Shown here: one piece after another, positions 9,275 through 17,797 of the stretch | Layout of the letters: the number at the start of each line of letters is the position of its first letter | Numbering within the stretch: position 1 is the stretch's first letter | Assembly (NCBI RefSeq): GCF_013215705.1 | Contig: NZ_JABSQR010000020.1 | Location: forward strand, 33,243 to 97,242 | Source of the DNA: Moritella sp. | GTDB taxonomy: Bacteria > Pseudomonadota > Gammaproteobacteria > Enterobacterales > Moritellaceae | Length of the DNA: 64,000 bases | Reading direction: 5' to 3' | Translations under genes and position numbers: made by a program | Notes under the pieces: generated by a model | Told to the model about the DNA's origin: nothing | Database searches by the model: none | What the model saw: only the letters and a program-made list of their open reading frames with translations

Positions 9275-9301
9275 TAAAAAAGGCGACACACATGGTCGCC
9301 T
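9275..9301 (-). terminator. terminator downstream of tolC
   Basis: The stem AGGCGAC (9281-9287) with GTCGCCT (9295-9301) is followed on the minus strand by TTTTTTAT. This is a standard intrinsic terminator just past the tolC stop. Confidence 0.8.
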
Positions 9302-9324
9302 GGATATTCAGTGTTACGTTTTAC

Positions 9325-10668
9325 TTAGTTGCTCGTTTCTAACCCAGCATTGACTAAATCAATATCTTCAGCGTTCAACGTACCAGCGGCTTGTTTCAAC
9401 TGTAACATACTAATGATGTACTTATAACGCGATGCGGATAATGATTGCTTCGATTGATATAACGTTTTTGTCGCATCTAATACATCAATGATGGTACGGG
9501 TACCAACACCAAAGCCAGCCTGCGTTGCTTCTAAAGCACTTTGAGAGGACTTAACCGTTTGCTCGTAAGCTTTAATAGAGCTTAATCCGGCGGTTACGTT
9601 ATTGTAAAAAGTACGAATTTTAGTTTGTACTTCACGACTCGCTCTGGTTAATTGCTCTTGACTTGCTGTGACTTGGTAAGCGGCTTGTTTCTCTGCCGAC
9701 GTTACCGCGCCACCTGTGTATAGCGGCATGCTAAATTCGATGCCGACATTAGCAGAAGAAACTGTGCTTTCTAGACCCGCATTGTTACTGCTATTTTTAT
9801 CGCCGTAATCGCTGTATTTAGCGCCTGCATTTGCCACTAAGTTCAATGACATGTTATCGGTAGAGCTGGCTAGATCAACATTACCTTCGGCAATTTGCTT
9901 GGCAATACGTTGGATCTGAATGGCTAAGTTTTGGTTGTTAGCGGTGGCTAACCAGCTATCACGGTGACCGTCTGGTTCTGTAGGGCTAAAGCGTGAGGTA
10001 TTTAACGTTGCAATGTCAATATGGATTAAACCGGTAATTTCAGTTAATGATTCGTAACTATTGGCTAAGGTATTTTCAGCATTAATGACCTCTGCCACCG
10101 ATAAATCAAAGCTAGATTGCGCTTCTAAAACGTCTGTTTTATCCGTTAGACCGACATTATAACGTTGCGTTGTTTGCTCAAGTTGACGCTCTACCGCTTC
10201 TTTATTACGGTTAGAGAATTCTAAGGTATCGTTAGCGCTCAATACGCTGAAGTACGCATTTGCTACGCGTAAAATCAGATTTTGCAGTTCAGCTTGCACA
10301 GCAAGTTCACTTTGTTCTGCTTGCTTAGCAGCTTGGCTAACATTAATGAAATTACTTTCTTCATATAATGATTGGGTTAAACCAATGCCAACTGAGCCTG
10401 TTAATGCATTACCGTTAGAGGTTGTATTTGCGGTAGTATAATCACTCGTAATGCCGTAACCCAGATCAGCACTTAGCCCAATTTGTGGTAAGTTAGCTGC
10501 TTCTTGTTCAGTAATTTTCTCTAGTGCGGCATCACGGTTTGCTTGTGCTTCTAAGTAAAGAGGATCTTTGGTCAAGGCTTGTTGAAATATTTGCTGTAGA
10601 TTATCAGCACTGGCTGAGTGAGCAAAAAATGCCAGACCGCAGGCTAGAAGAATTTTATTAAACTTCAT
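9325..10668 (-). CDS. tolC: outer membrane efflux channel TolC
   Basis: Trimeric outer-membrane duct used by drug efflux pumps and type I secretion. The 447-residue protein has a signal peptide (MKFNKILLACGLAFFAHSASA, cleaved near residue 21). It shows the two-fold repeat of long coiled-coil helices typical of TolC (NANRDAALEKITEQEAANLP early, then VTASQEQLTRASREVQTKIR late), with the RYNVGLTDKTDVLEAQ and GFGVGTRTIIDVLDATK hallmarks near residues 152 and 383. AAGGTAACC precedes the ATG. The position upstream of and divergent from nudF is the same as in E. coli. It probably also serves the RTX exporter encoded about 5 kb away, since that locus has no outer-membrane gene of its own. Confidence 0.95.
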   Translation of the reverse strand: MKFNKILLACGLAFFAHSASADNLQQIFQQALTKDPLYLEAQANRDAALEKITEQEAANLPQIGLSADLGYGITSDYTTANTTSNGNALTGSVGIGLTQSLYEESNFINVSQAAKQAEQSELAVQAELQNLILRVANAYFSVLSANDTLEFSNRNKEAVERQLEQTTQRYNVGLTDKTDVLEAQSSFDLSVAEVINAENTLANSYESLTEITGLIHIDIATLNTSRFSPTEPDGHRDSWLATANNQNLAIQIQRIAKQIAEGNVDLASSTDNMSLNLVANAGAKYSDYGDKNSSNNAGLESTVSSANVGIEFSMPLYTGGAVTSAEKQAAYQVTASQEQLTRASREVQTKIRTFYNNVTAGLSSIKAYEQTVKSSQSALEATQAGFGVGTRTIIDVLDATKTLYQSKQSLSASRYKYIISMLQLKQAAGTLNAEDIDLVNAGLETSN

Positions 10669-10948
10669 TGGTGGTTACCTTAAGTGTAAATAGTGGCAGT
10701 TATGAATTCGCATAACAATAAATAATGATACTGCTTAGTCAAATTAATAATTATCCAAAAGAGATAGTTAGATTAATAGGATGATTTCCATCTTATACTA
10801 GGTGTTATCTCAACGCTCGAGTTTTAAACGTTGAATTAATGTCGATATGGAATTATTAGTATATCTACTAGGAATAATCCTTAACCGCTAGCTGTCCACA
10901 TGGTATTCACCGCAACCCTTTATTATCAGTATATTTTAGGAGATGTAA

Positions 10949-11584
10949 ATGAAAAGTCGAAAGTTAGAAATACAATCTGAGTATGATATTGCTGATATTG
11001 AGATCATAAACAAACAACAGGTTTTTAATGGTTTCTTTAAGATTAACACTTATACCTTTAAACATAGGCTGTTTGCTGGTGGTTGGAGTGGTGAAATAAG
11101 CCGAGAAGTATTTGAACGTGGTAATGCGGCGGCAGTGATCCCTTATGATGCGGGTCGTGATGAAGTGGTTCTGATAGAGCAGATAAGAATTCCGGCTATA
11201 GAATCAAGCTCACAACCTTGGTTACTGGAATTAGTGGCAGGCATGATAGATAAACAAGGTGAAGATTCTGCCGAAGTCGTGAAACGTGAAGCATTAGAAG
11301 AAGCCGGTGTGACGATTGGCCGTTGTGATTTCATTATGCAGTTTCTTGTTAGTCCCGGTGGCAGCAGTGAAGTTATCGATTTATACGTGGGTGAGGTCGA
11401 TAGCAGCACCGCGGAAGGCGTTCATGGTTTAGCAAGTGAAGGTGAAGATATACGCGTACATGTGGTGAGTCGCGAAACTGCTTATAATATGGTACAAACA
11501 GGGCGAATAAATAACGCCTCGACTATTATTGGTATCCAGTGGTTACAATTGAATTTTCAAACATTGCAAAAGTCTTGGCTGTAG
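10949..11584 (+). CDS. nudF: ADP-ribose pyrophosphatase
   Basis: Nudix hydrolase that cleaves ADP-ribose to AMP and ribose 5-phosphate. The 211-residue length fits NudF. The Nudix box runs from about residue 98 to 121, with REALEEAGV as its core and a Glu preceding by seven residues. There is one extra residue between the leading Gly and that Glu compared with the usual GX5E spacing (GMIDKQGE). AGGAG lies seven bases before the ATG. The gene heads a rightward nudF-cpdA-yqiA-parE series as in E. coli, but the small yqiB gene that usually follows nudF is absent. A divergent tolC shares the 280-base upstream region. Confidence 0.9.
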   Translation: MKSRKLEIQSEYDIADIEIINKQQVFNGFFKINTYTFKHRLFAGGWSGEISREVFERGNAAAVIPYDAGRDEVVLIEQIRIPAIESSSQPWLLELVAGMIDKQGEDSAEVVKREALEEAGVTIGRCDFIMQFLVSPGGSSEVIDLYVGEVDSSTAEGVHGLASEGEDIRVHVVSRETAYNMVQTGRINNASTIIGIQWLQLNFQTLQKSWL

Positions 11585-11785
11585 CGCTACAATGGTGAAT
11601 CGGCTTATCTGTCGCTAAGTCATTTGAATCTATGATGATTAGAATTGTGGAAATGTGTGCTGGACAACAGATTTATTAGCCTGTATTAGGGTATGCTAAT
11701 AGCTAAGTAATCTTGTAATCAGTGTGTCGATTGGCAGTATTCGTCATTATTAGACAACATATAAGGATAAGGGTTAAAGATTATT

Positions 11786-12610
11786 GTGGGTGCGGACATT
11801 TCTAAGTTAACTGTAAAGCATAATGTGATTAATTTATTACAAGTGACAGATACTCATTTGTTTGCCACCGCTGAGAAAGATCTGCTCGGGGTGCAAACGC
11901 AATCGAGTTATCGCCATGTCATTGATGCCATTCTCCAGAATCAACAACCGTTTGATGCTGTGCTTGCTACGGGTGACATTTCTCAAGACAATACGCCTGC
12001 GTCTTATCAATACTTTGCTCAACATATTAAACGTCTAAATAAGCCGTGTTATTGGTTGCCGGGTAATCACGACAATATTCCATTGATGGCCGATGCTTTA
12101 AGAGCCGAAGGGGTTCTGGCGGATAAATATAAAATTGTGGGTGACTGGCAGATTATTTTACTCGATTCACAGTTAACGGGCTCTCCAGCTGGTTATCTTG
12201 CGCCCGAACAACTGCTTCTGCTTGACGAACAACTTAGCGCGCACCCAGATAAATACGCATTAGTGGTATTACATCACAATGTTTATCCTGTCGGGTGTAA
12301 ATGGCTAGACCAACATCTCTTACGTAATGCGGATGCATTCTTAGCGATACTTGCGAAACACTCGCAAGCCAATCATGTGTTATTTGGCCATGTTCATCAG
12401 CAATTGGATAAAACCTATGCTGGTATTCACTTTATGGCATCACCATCGACGTGCTTCCAATTTAAACCGCATTGTGATGAATTTACGCTTGATGCCCGTG
12501 CGCCGGGTTGGCGTTATTTGCAGCTGCACAGTGATGGTTCGATTAACAGTCAAGTTTGGCGTTTGTCGAACAACGATTTTAATCCCGACCTAGAGTCCAC
12601 AGGTTACTAA
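11786..12610 (+). CDS. cpdA: 3',5'-cyclic AMP phosphodiesterase
   Basis: Class III cAMP phosphodiesterase, a calcineurin-type metallophosphoesterase that lowers cellular cAMP and so tunes CRP. The 274-residue length is normal. All metal-binding motifs are visible in order: DTH (residues 21-23), ATGDIS near 60, GNHDN near 92, LHHN near 164 and GHVHQ near 200. The start is a GTG at 11786 with AAGGATAAGGG about 15-20 bases upstream; no ATG is nearby. The spacing from nudF (about 200 bases) leaves room for a promoter of its own. The order cpdA-yqiA-parE is conserved in gammaproteobacteria. Confidence 0.92.
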   Translation: MGADISKLTVKHNVINLLQVTDTHLFATAEKDLLGVQTQSSYRHVIDAILQNQQPFDAVLATGDISQDNTPASYQYFAQHIKRLNKPCYWLPGNHDNIPLMADALRAEGVLADKYKIVGDWQIILLDSQLTGSPAGYLAPEQLLLLDEQLSAHPDKYALVVLHHNVYPVGCKWLDQHLLRNADAFLAILAKHSQANHVLFGHVHQQLDKTYAGIHFMASPSTCFQFKPHCDEFTLDARAPGWRYLQLHSDGSINSQVWRLSNNDFNPDLESTGY

Positions 12611-12700
12611 TATTCTGGCTAGCCTTGTCCTGATCTAACAACGTTATCGAGGTAATGACACGCCTCGATACTCACCCATTACGCTGAGGTAAATGAATAC

Positions 12701-13282
12701 ATGGCTCCCATGCTTCTGCTCTATTTACACGGTTTTAATAGTTCGCCAAAGTCGATTAAAGCACAACAAATGGCCGATTATCTTGGCTTATACCACCCAG
12801 AGATAACCATTGAAATTCCGAATCTATCGCCTTATCCGCAACAAGCGTGGTTACAGATAGAAGCGATTGTGGCCCGTTATCCTGGTTATCAGTTAGGCGT
12901 GGTGGGCAGTTCACTCGGCGGTTATTATGCGACGAAAGTGAATCAGGTATTTAATCGTCCTGCGGTCATTGTTAATCCGGCAGTCAAACCTTACGAGTTG
13001 CTGGTGGATTATTTAGGTGAGAACACCAATCAGTATACTGACAACGTATTTATCCTTACCGAACAGCACATAGATGAACTACGTGCATTGGATTGTCCGG
13101 TATTAGTTCACCCTGAAACGATTTGGGCACTATTACAGACCGATGATGAAGTGTTAGACTATAGCCAAGCAACAGCAAAATATAATGCGGCAAAATTAAC
13201 GGTAGAGCAGGGCGGTGATCATGCTTTTATCGGATTTGAACGTTATCTTAGCGATATTTTAACCTTTCTTGCATTCAAGTAG
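12701..13282 (+). CDS. yqiA: esterase YqiA
   Basis: Small alpha/beta-hydrolase esterase acting on short-chain acyl esters. The 193-residue length matches YqiA. The oxyanion motif LYLHGFNSSPKS is at residues 7-18, the nucleophile elbow GSSLGG near residue 70, and a late GGDHAF provides the catalytic His. GAGGT lies about 11 bases before the ATG at 12701; the ATG at 12710 is an alternative. It lies directly upstream of parE with a 27-base gap, suggesting one transcript. The natural substrate is unknown. Confidence 0.88.
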   Translation: MAPMLLLYLHGFNSSPKSIKAQQMADYLGLYHPEITIEIPNLSPYPQQAWLQIEAIVARYPGYQLGVVGSSLGGYYATKVNQVFNRPAVIVNPAVKPYELLVDYLGENTNQYTDNVFILTEQHIDELRALDCPVLVHPETIWALLQTDDEVLDYSQATAKYNAAKLTVEQGGDHAFIGFERYLSDILTFLAFK

Positions 13283-13309
13283 ATGTAACGAACAGCATAA
13301 AAGAAACTC

Positions 13310-15199
13310 ATGACTCAAGAATATAACGCGGGCTCGATTGAAGTCCTAAATGGTCTCGAACCAGTACGTCGTAGACCCGGTATGTATACCGACACAGTAC
13401 GCCCTAATCACCTTGGCCAAGAAGTTATCGATAACAGTGTCGATGAAGCGTTAGCTGGTCATGCTCAGAGCATTACCGTTACCTTACATGCAGACCAATC
13501 GCTAGAAGTGAGCGATGATGGTCGTGGTATGCCGGTGGATATTCATCCTGTGGAAGGGGTGAGTGGTGTTGAGCTGATTTTATCTAAGTTACATGCGGGT
13601 GGTAAATTCTCGAACGATAGTTATCAATTCTCCGGTGGTCTACACGGGGTAGGTATTTCGGTTGTAAACGCATTATCTAAACGAGTTGAAATCACCATTC
13701 GCCGAGGTGGCCAAATCTATCAAATCGCCTTTGAACATGGCGAAAAGGTGTCTGAATTAGAAGTGATTGGTACCATTGGCATTCGTACCACGGGTACCAA
13801 GGTCCATTTCTGGCCGGATCCGAGCTATTTTGATTCGGGTAACTTCTCCGCTAAACGCTTGGTGCATAACTTACGCGCTAAAGCGGTATTGTGTCCTGGT
13901 TTAAACATTAAGTTTGACGACAAAGTTAATAAAGAAAAACATGCCTGGTGCTTTGAAAAAGGCCTAGAAGATTATTTGATGGAGTCACTAGATAAGTGGC
14001 CGACAATACCTGAAACGCCGTTTGTGGGCAGTTTTTCAGCCAACAATGAAGCGGCTGATTGGGCGGTGATCTGGTTGCCTGAAGGCGGTGAGTCGGTGAC
14101 GGAAAGTTATGTTAACTTGATCCCGACAGTGCTCGGTGGTACCCATGTTAATGGTTTACGTCAAGGGCTGCTCGATGCCATGCGTGAGTTCTGTGAATTC
14201 CGTAGCTTATTGCCACGTGGCGTGAAGTTAACGCCGGATGATATTTGGGATCGTTGCTCTTATATCTTGTCGGTTAAAATGCAAGATCCACAATTTGCCG
14301 GACAAACCAAAGAACGTTTGTCATCACGTCAGTGTGCTGCGTTTGTTTCTGGTGTGGTTAAAGATTCGTTTTCATTATGGTTAAATTCCAATACCGATCT
14401 GGCTGAACTGCTGGCTGAAGTGTGTATTAACAACGCCCAGAAACGCTTAAAAGCCAGTAAGAAAGTGGCGCGTAAGCGGGTGACTAGTGGCCCTGCATTG
14501 CCGGGTAAATTAACCGATTGTTCGGGTCAAGACCCAATGCGTTCAGAACTGTTCTTGGTGGAAGGTGACTCTGCTGGTGGTTCGGCGAAACAAGCCCGTG
14601 ATCGTGAGTTTCAAGCGGTCATGCCATTGCGCGGTAAGATCTTAAATACCTGGGAAGTTGACTCTGCCCAAGTACTGGCTTCAGAAGAAGTTCATAATAT
14701 TTCTGTGGCGCTGGGTATTGACCCTGACTCGGATGATATTTCCGGGTTACGTTATGGCAAAATCTGTATTTTAGCGGATGCCGATTCCGACGGTCTGCAT
14801 ATTGCGACCTTGCTATGTGCATTATTTTATAAACATTTTAGAGCCATGGTTGAAGCCGGGCATGCGTTTGTCGCAATGCCGCCGTTATATCGTATCGATA
14901 TTGGTAAAGAGGTCTTTTATGCACTAGATGAAGCCGAGAAAAATGGCATTATCGATCGTATCGAGTCCGAGAAAAAACGCGGTAAGATCAACGTGCAACG
15001 TTTTAAAGGACTGGGTGAAATGAATCCGTTACAATTGCGGGAAACCACCATGGATCCTAATACCCGCCGTTTAGTCCGTTTAACGATTGATGATGCAGAC
15101 GAAACATTCGCCATGATGGATATGCTACTTGCCAAAAAACGCTCTGCAGATCGCCGAGCTTGGTTAGAAGATAAAGGTAACATGCTCAGCGATAGCTAG
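13310..15199 (+). CDS. parE: DNA topoisomerase IV subunit B
   Basis: ATPase subunit of topoisomerase IV, which decatenates sister chromosomes together with ParC. The 629-residue length is typical. The GHKL ATPase domain has EVIDNSVDEAL (residues 41-51), DDGRGMPVD and the GGLHGVGISVVNALS lid. The TOPRIM domain shows LVEGDSAGGSAKQARDR near residue 416 and DADSDGLHIATLL near 492. Its usual neighbour parC is not downstream: instead the MARTX locus begins about 460 bases after the stop. A perfect 11-bp hairpin follows the gene. Confidence 0.96.
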   Translation: MTQEYNAGSIEVLNGLEPVRRRPGMYTDTVRPNHLGQEVIDNSVDEALAGHAQSITVTLHADQSLEVSDDGRGMPVDIHPVEGVSGVELILSKLHAGGKFSNDSYQFSGGLHGVGISVVNALSKRVEITIRRGGQIYQIAFEHGEKVSELEVIGTIGIRTTGTKVHFWPDPSYFDSGNFSAKRLVHNLRAKAVLCPGLNIKFDDKVNKEKHAWCFEKGLEDYLMESLDKWPTIPETPFVGSFSANNEAADWAVIWLPEGGESVTESYVNLIPTVLGGTHVNGLRQGLLDAMREFCEFRSLLPRGVKLTPDDIWDRCSYILSVKMQDPQFAGQTKERLSSRQCAAFVSGVVKDSFSLWLNSNTDLAELLAEVCINNAQKRLKASKKVARKRVTSGPALPGKLTDCSGQDPMRSELFLVEGDSAGGSAKQARDREFQAVMPLRGKILNTWEVDSAQVLASEEVHNISVALGIDPDSDDISGLRYGKICILADADSDGLHIATLLCALFYKHFRAMVEAGHAFVAMPPLYRIDIGKEVFYALDEAEKNGIIDRIESEKKRGKINVQRFKGLGEMNPLQLRETTMDPNTRRLVRLTIDDADETFAMMDMLLAKKRSADRRAWLEDKGNMLSDS

Positions 15200-15226
15200 T
15201 GTTGAATAAAGTATAAGTTAACACTT

Positions 15227-15263
15227 ATGATCCTCAGAACTGCAACTTAGTCCTGAGGATCAT
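15227..15263. terminator. hairpin after parE
   Basis: A perfect 11-bp inverted repeat (ATGATCCTCAG at 15227-15237 with CTGAGGATCAT at 15253-15263, 15-nt loop) lies just past the parE stop. No T-run follows, so termination may be weak. It also marks the parE-side edge of the MARTX region. Confidence 0.45.
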
Positions 15264-15661
15264 ATTCCCACCAAAATAAGTTTAAACAATCTTCTTTTAC
15301 GATATATCGACGTCTTGACCTACCTAATATTAAGTGCCTCTATCAATTGAAAAACCTAATTAAAAGTAATTAAAAAATAGAGTTTCATTTTTGAACGCTA
15401 TTTGAACTATTTATAAATTTTAATGTGATGCCCATTATAAATGTGACCACTTGTTATATTTGAAGCTGTAATACGCAGGTGTAACCCGGGCCTTACTATA
15501 TGTAACGATTTGTTACAGTACGTTACTAAATATGAAGGTATATTCATTAGATATGACTTGTTGTCACAGTAACCTTGTCATAAATAGTAATGGTAGTAGT
15601 AATAATTCTTAGTTACATTTTGTGGCTTGCAGTAATTTATTAGGCGAAGATTATTTACGTT
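15264..15661 (+). promoter_or_regulatory. AT-rich leader of the rtx locus with a 17-bp inverted repeat
   Basis: About 400 bases without a gene, strongly AT-rich, presumably holding the promoter of rtxBDE. The clearest element is TGTAACGATTTGTTACA at 15501-15517, a TGTAAC/GTTACA inverted repeat with a 5-base spacer, flanked by further GTAAC/GTTAC half-sites (near 15480 and 15521). It resembles an operator for a dimeric regulator. The AT richness would also suit H-NS silencing. I cannot name the regulator or a definite -10/-35 pair. Confidence 0.45.
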
Positions 15662-17797
15662 ATGAAAAGTTTTACCTACAGCGACTCCAATTTGTCTTCA
15701 GAATACAAGAGCATATCTTCAGCATTGGCATGCTCAGCATTACTTTTGAAGTTATCGGGAACTAAGGAAAAGCCCTGCGAAAAATTCGATGACAGCTTAT
15801 CTCTTAAAAAGGCTATTAAGCAGTTTGCTAGAACCAACAGTGTTAACTTAGTGCTTTCTAAATTAACTCTGACCAAAATTTCTCCTGAAATCTTACCGCT
15901 ATCCTTTAAAAACCGTGCAGGTTTGTTTGTTGTGTTGGCTAAAATATCTTCAGATCAGGCTTTGATCCAGTCTCCTGAGGCTTCAGGTCCGACGCTGCTG
16001 AGTATCGATGAGTTGCAAACACAGTGGGGAGGACAAGTGATACTTTTGCAAGGTGCCGCTCTGCGTTTCGATATATCCTGGTTTATTCCTGAGTTTGTTC
16101 GCCACCGTAAATTATTTGCTGAAGTGCTGCTATTTTCATTGATGTTACAGTTGCTCGCTTTAGCCACCCCGCTTTTCTTTCAAGTAGTTATGGATAAGGT
16201 TTTGGTTCATAACGCTTTGTCTACCCTTGATGTGTTAGTGATGATACTGGTCATTATTGGTATTTTTGAAGTGGTGTTAAAAGGGATGCGAGAATACCTG
16301 TTTGCGCATACCTCCAACCGTATTGATATCGAACTTGGCATTAAACTGTTTCATCATTTGCTGGGTCTGCCGCTCCTTTATTTCAAAGAGCGTCAAGTCG
16401 GAGCGATCATTACCCGTGTTCAGGAACTTGATAGTATTCGAGACTTCCTGACTGGCTCGATGCTCACCCTTTGCGTTGATGTTATGTTTACTTTTGTTTT
16501 TTTCGGTGTGATGGCCTGGTTGTCGCCGCTGTTGACCTGCATTGTATTAGCAAGTCTGCCTTTTTACTTTGTGTTGGCCTGGCTTAGCACTCGTCCTCTG
16601 CAGGAGCGTATTGAACGTCAGTTTCAGACCTCGGCGATGAATACTTCATTTTTGAATGAGTCGGTGAGTGGTGTTGAAACCATTAAGAGCTTAGCGGTAG
16701 AACCGAGCATGCAGAGACGCTGGGAATCGCAGACTCAGGAAATGGTGGAAGCTGGTTTTCAGACGCAGACATTAAATGGCGTGATCAGCCATGTAGTAAC
16801 ACTGCTGCAGAAAGTAACCGGGGTGGCTGTTATATGGGTCGGAGCGAACCTGGTGATGTCATTAGAACTAACGATCGGTCAGTTGATCGCATTTAATATG
16901 ATGACCTCACATGTTAGTCAACCGATTGCCAAGCTTGTTGAGCTTTGGCAGCAATTTATACAGACCCGCGTTGCTGTCGATAAACTGGGGGAAATGCTGA
17001 ACCTGCCGATGGAGCAAGATCAGGGAAATGAAGTTCCTACTTCTGTACTTTGCGGAGAATTACGGATGCAGAACGTGTCCTTTCAATATCAACCTAATCT
17101 AGCCCCCGTACTGTGTGATATCAATTTACATATCAAGGCTGGTGAAAGTCTGGGTATTGTTGGTCCCTCTGGCTCTGGCAAGTCGACGCTGACGCGCCTG
17201 TTGCAGAAGCTTTATACCCCGCAAAGCGGCAGTATTTTAATCGATGGTATACCGCTGCATAGCTTAGCTCCTGATTACCTGCGAAGCCAGATAGGCGTAG
17301 TGTTACAGGATAACTACTTATTCAACCGCAGTGTTCGTAACAACATTGCGATAAAAGATCCCAGTGCCTGTTTAGAAGATGTGGTAGCGATGGCTAAGTT
17401 AGCAGGGGCGCATGATTTTATTTTACAACTTCCGCTTGGTTACGACACTATTTTAGCGGAAGCGGGCAGCTCATTATCAGGTGGGCAGCGGCAACGGGTC
17501 GCTATTGCTCGAGCGCTAATGGCCAAGCCTAAAATTCTTATTTTCGATGAGGCAACAAGTGCACTTGATGATGAATCGCAGGCGATTATTCAGAAGAATA
17601 TGCAAGAAATATCCCGCTGTCGTACCGTTATTATTGTTGCTCATCGGTTATCTACAGTACGTCATTGCGACCGTATTATAACCTTAGAAAAAGGCCATAT
17701 TACTGAGTCTGGCAGTCATCAACAATTATTAGCGCTGAAGGGATGTTACGCCCGTTTATGGCAAATGCAGCAGGAATTACGTAAGGAAACAGACTAA
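15662..17797 (+). CDS. rtxB: RTX type I secretion ABC transporter, HlyB-like
   Basis: Inner-membrane ABC exporter subunit that drives secretion of the MARTX toxin. The 711 residues comprise an N-terminal degenerate C39 peptidase-like domain (about 1-135, no obvious catalytic Cys-His pair), a six-helix membrane domain (about 150-430, with LFSLMLQLLALATPLFFQVV) and the nucleotide-binding domain. The latter has Walker A GPSGSGKST near 502, the signature [15 protein letters not shown] near 608 and Walker B ILIFDEATSALDD. All ATPase motifs are intact. The stop overlaps the rtxD start (TAATG). In Vibrio MARTX loci RtxB pairs with RtxE; the same pairing is expected here. Confidence 0.93.
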   Translation: MKSFTYSDSNLSSEYKSISSALACSALLLKLSGTKEKPCEKFDDSLSLKKAIKQFARTNSVNLVLSKLTLTKISPEILPLSFKNRAGLFVVLAKISSDQALIQSPEASGPTLLSIDELQTQWGGQVILLQGAALRFDISWFIPEFVRHRKLFAEVLLFSLMLQLLALATPLFFQVVMDKVLVHNALSTLDVLVMILVIIGIFEVVLKGMREYLFAHTSNRIDIELGIKLFHHLLGLPLLYFKERQVGAIITRVQELDSIRDFLTGSMLTLCVDVMFTFVFFGVMAWLSPLLTCIVLASLPFYFVLAWLSTRPLQERIERQFQTSAMNTSFLNESVSGVETIKSLAVEPSMQRRWESQTQEMVEAGFQTQTLNGVISHVVTLLQKVTGVAVIWVGANLVMSLELTIGQLIAFNMMTSHVSQPIAKLVELWQQFIQTRVAVDKLGEMLNLPMEQDQGNEVPTSVLCGELRMQNVSFQYQPNLAPVLCDINLHIKAGESLGIVGPSGSGKSTLTRLLQKLYTPQSGSILIDGIPLHSLAPDYLRSQIGVVLQDNYLFNRSVRNNIAIKDPSACLEDVVAMAKLAGAHDFILQLPLGYDTILAEAGSSLSGGQRQRVAIARALMAKPKILIFDEATSALDDESQAIIQKNMQEISRCRTVIIVAHRLSTVRHCDRIITLEKGHITESGSHQQLLALKGCYARLWQMQQELRKETD

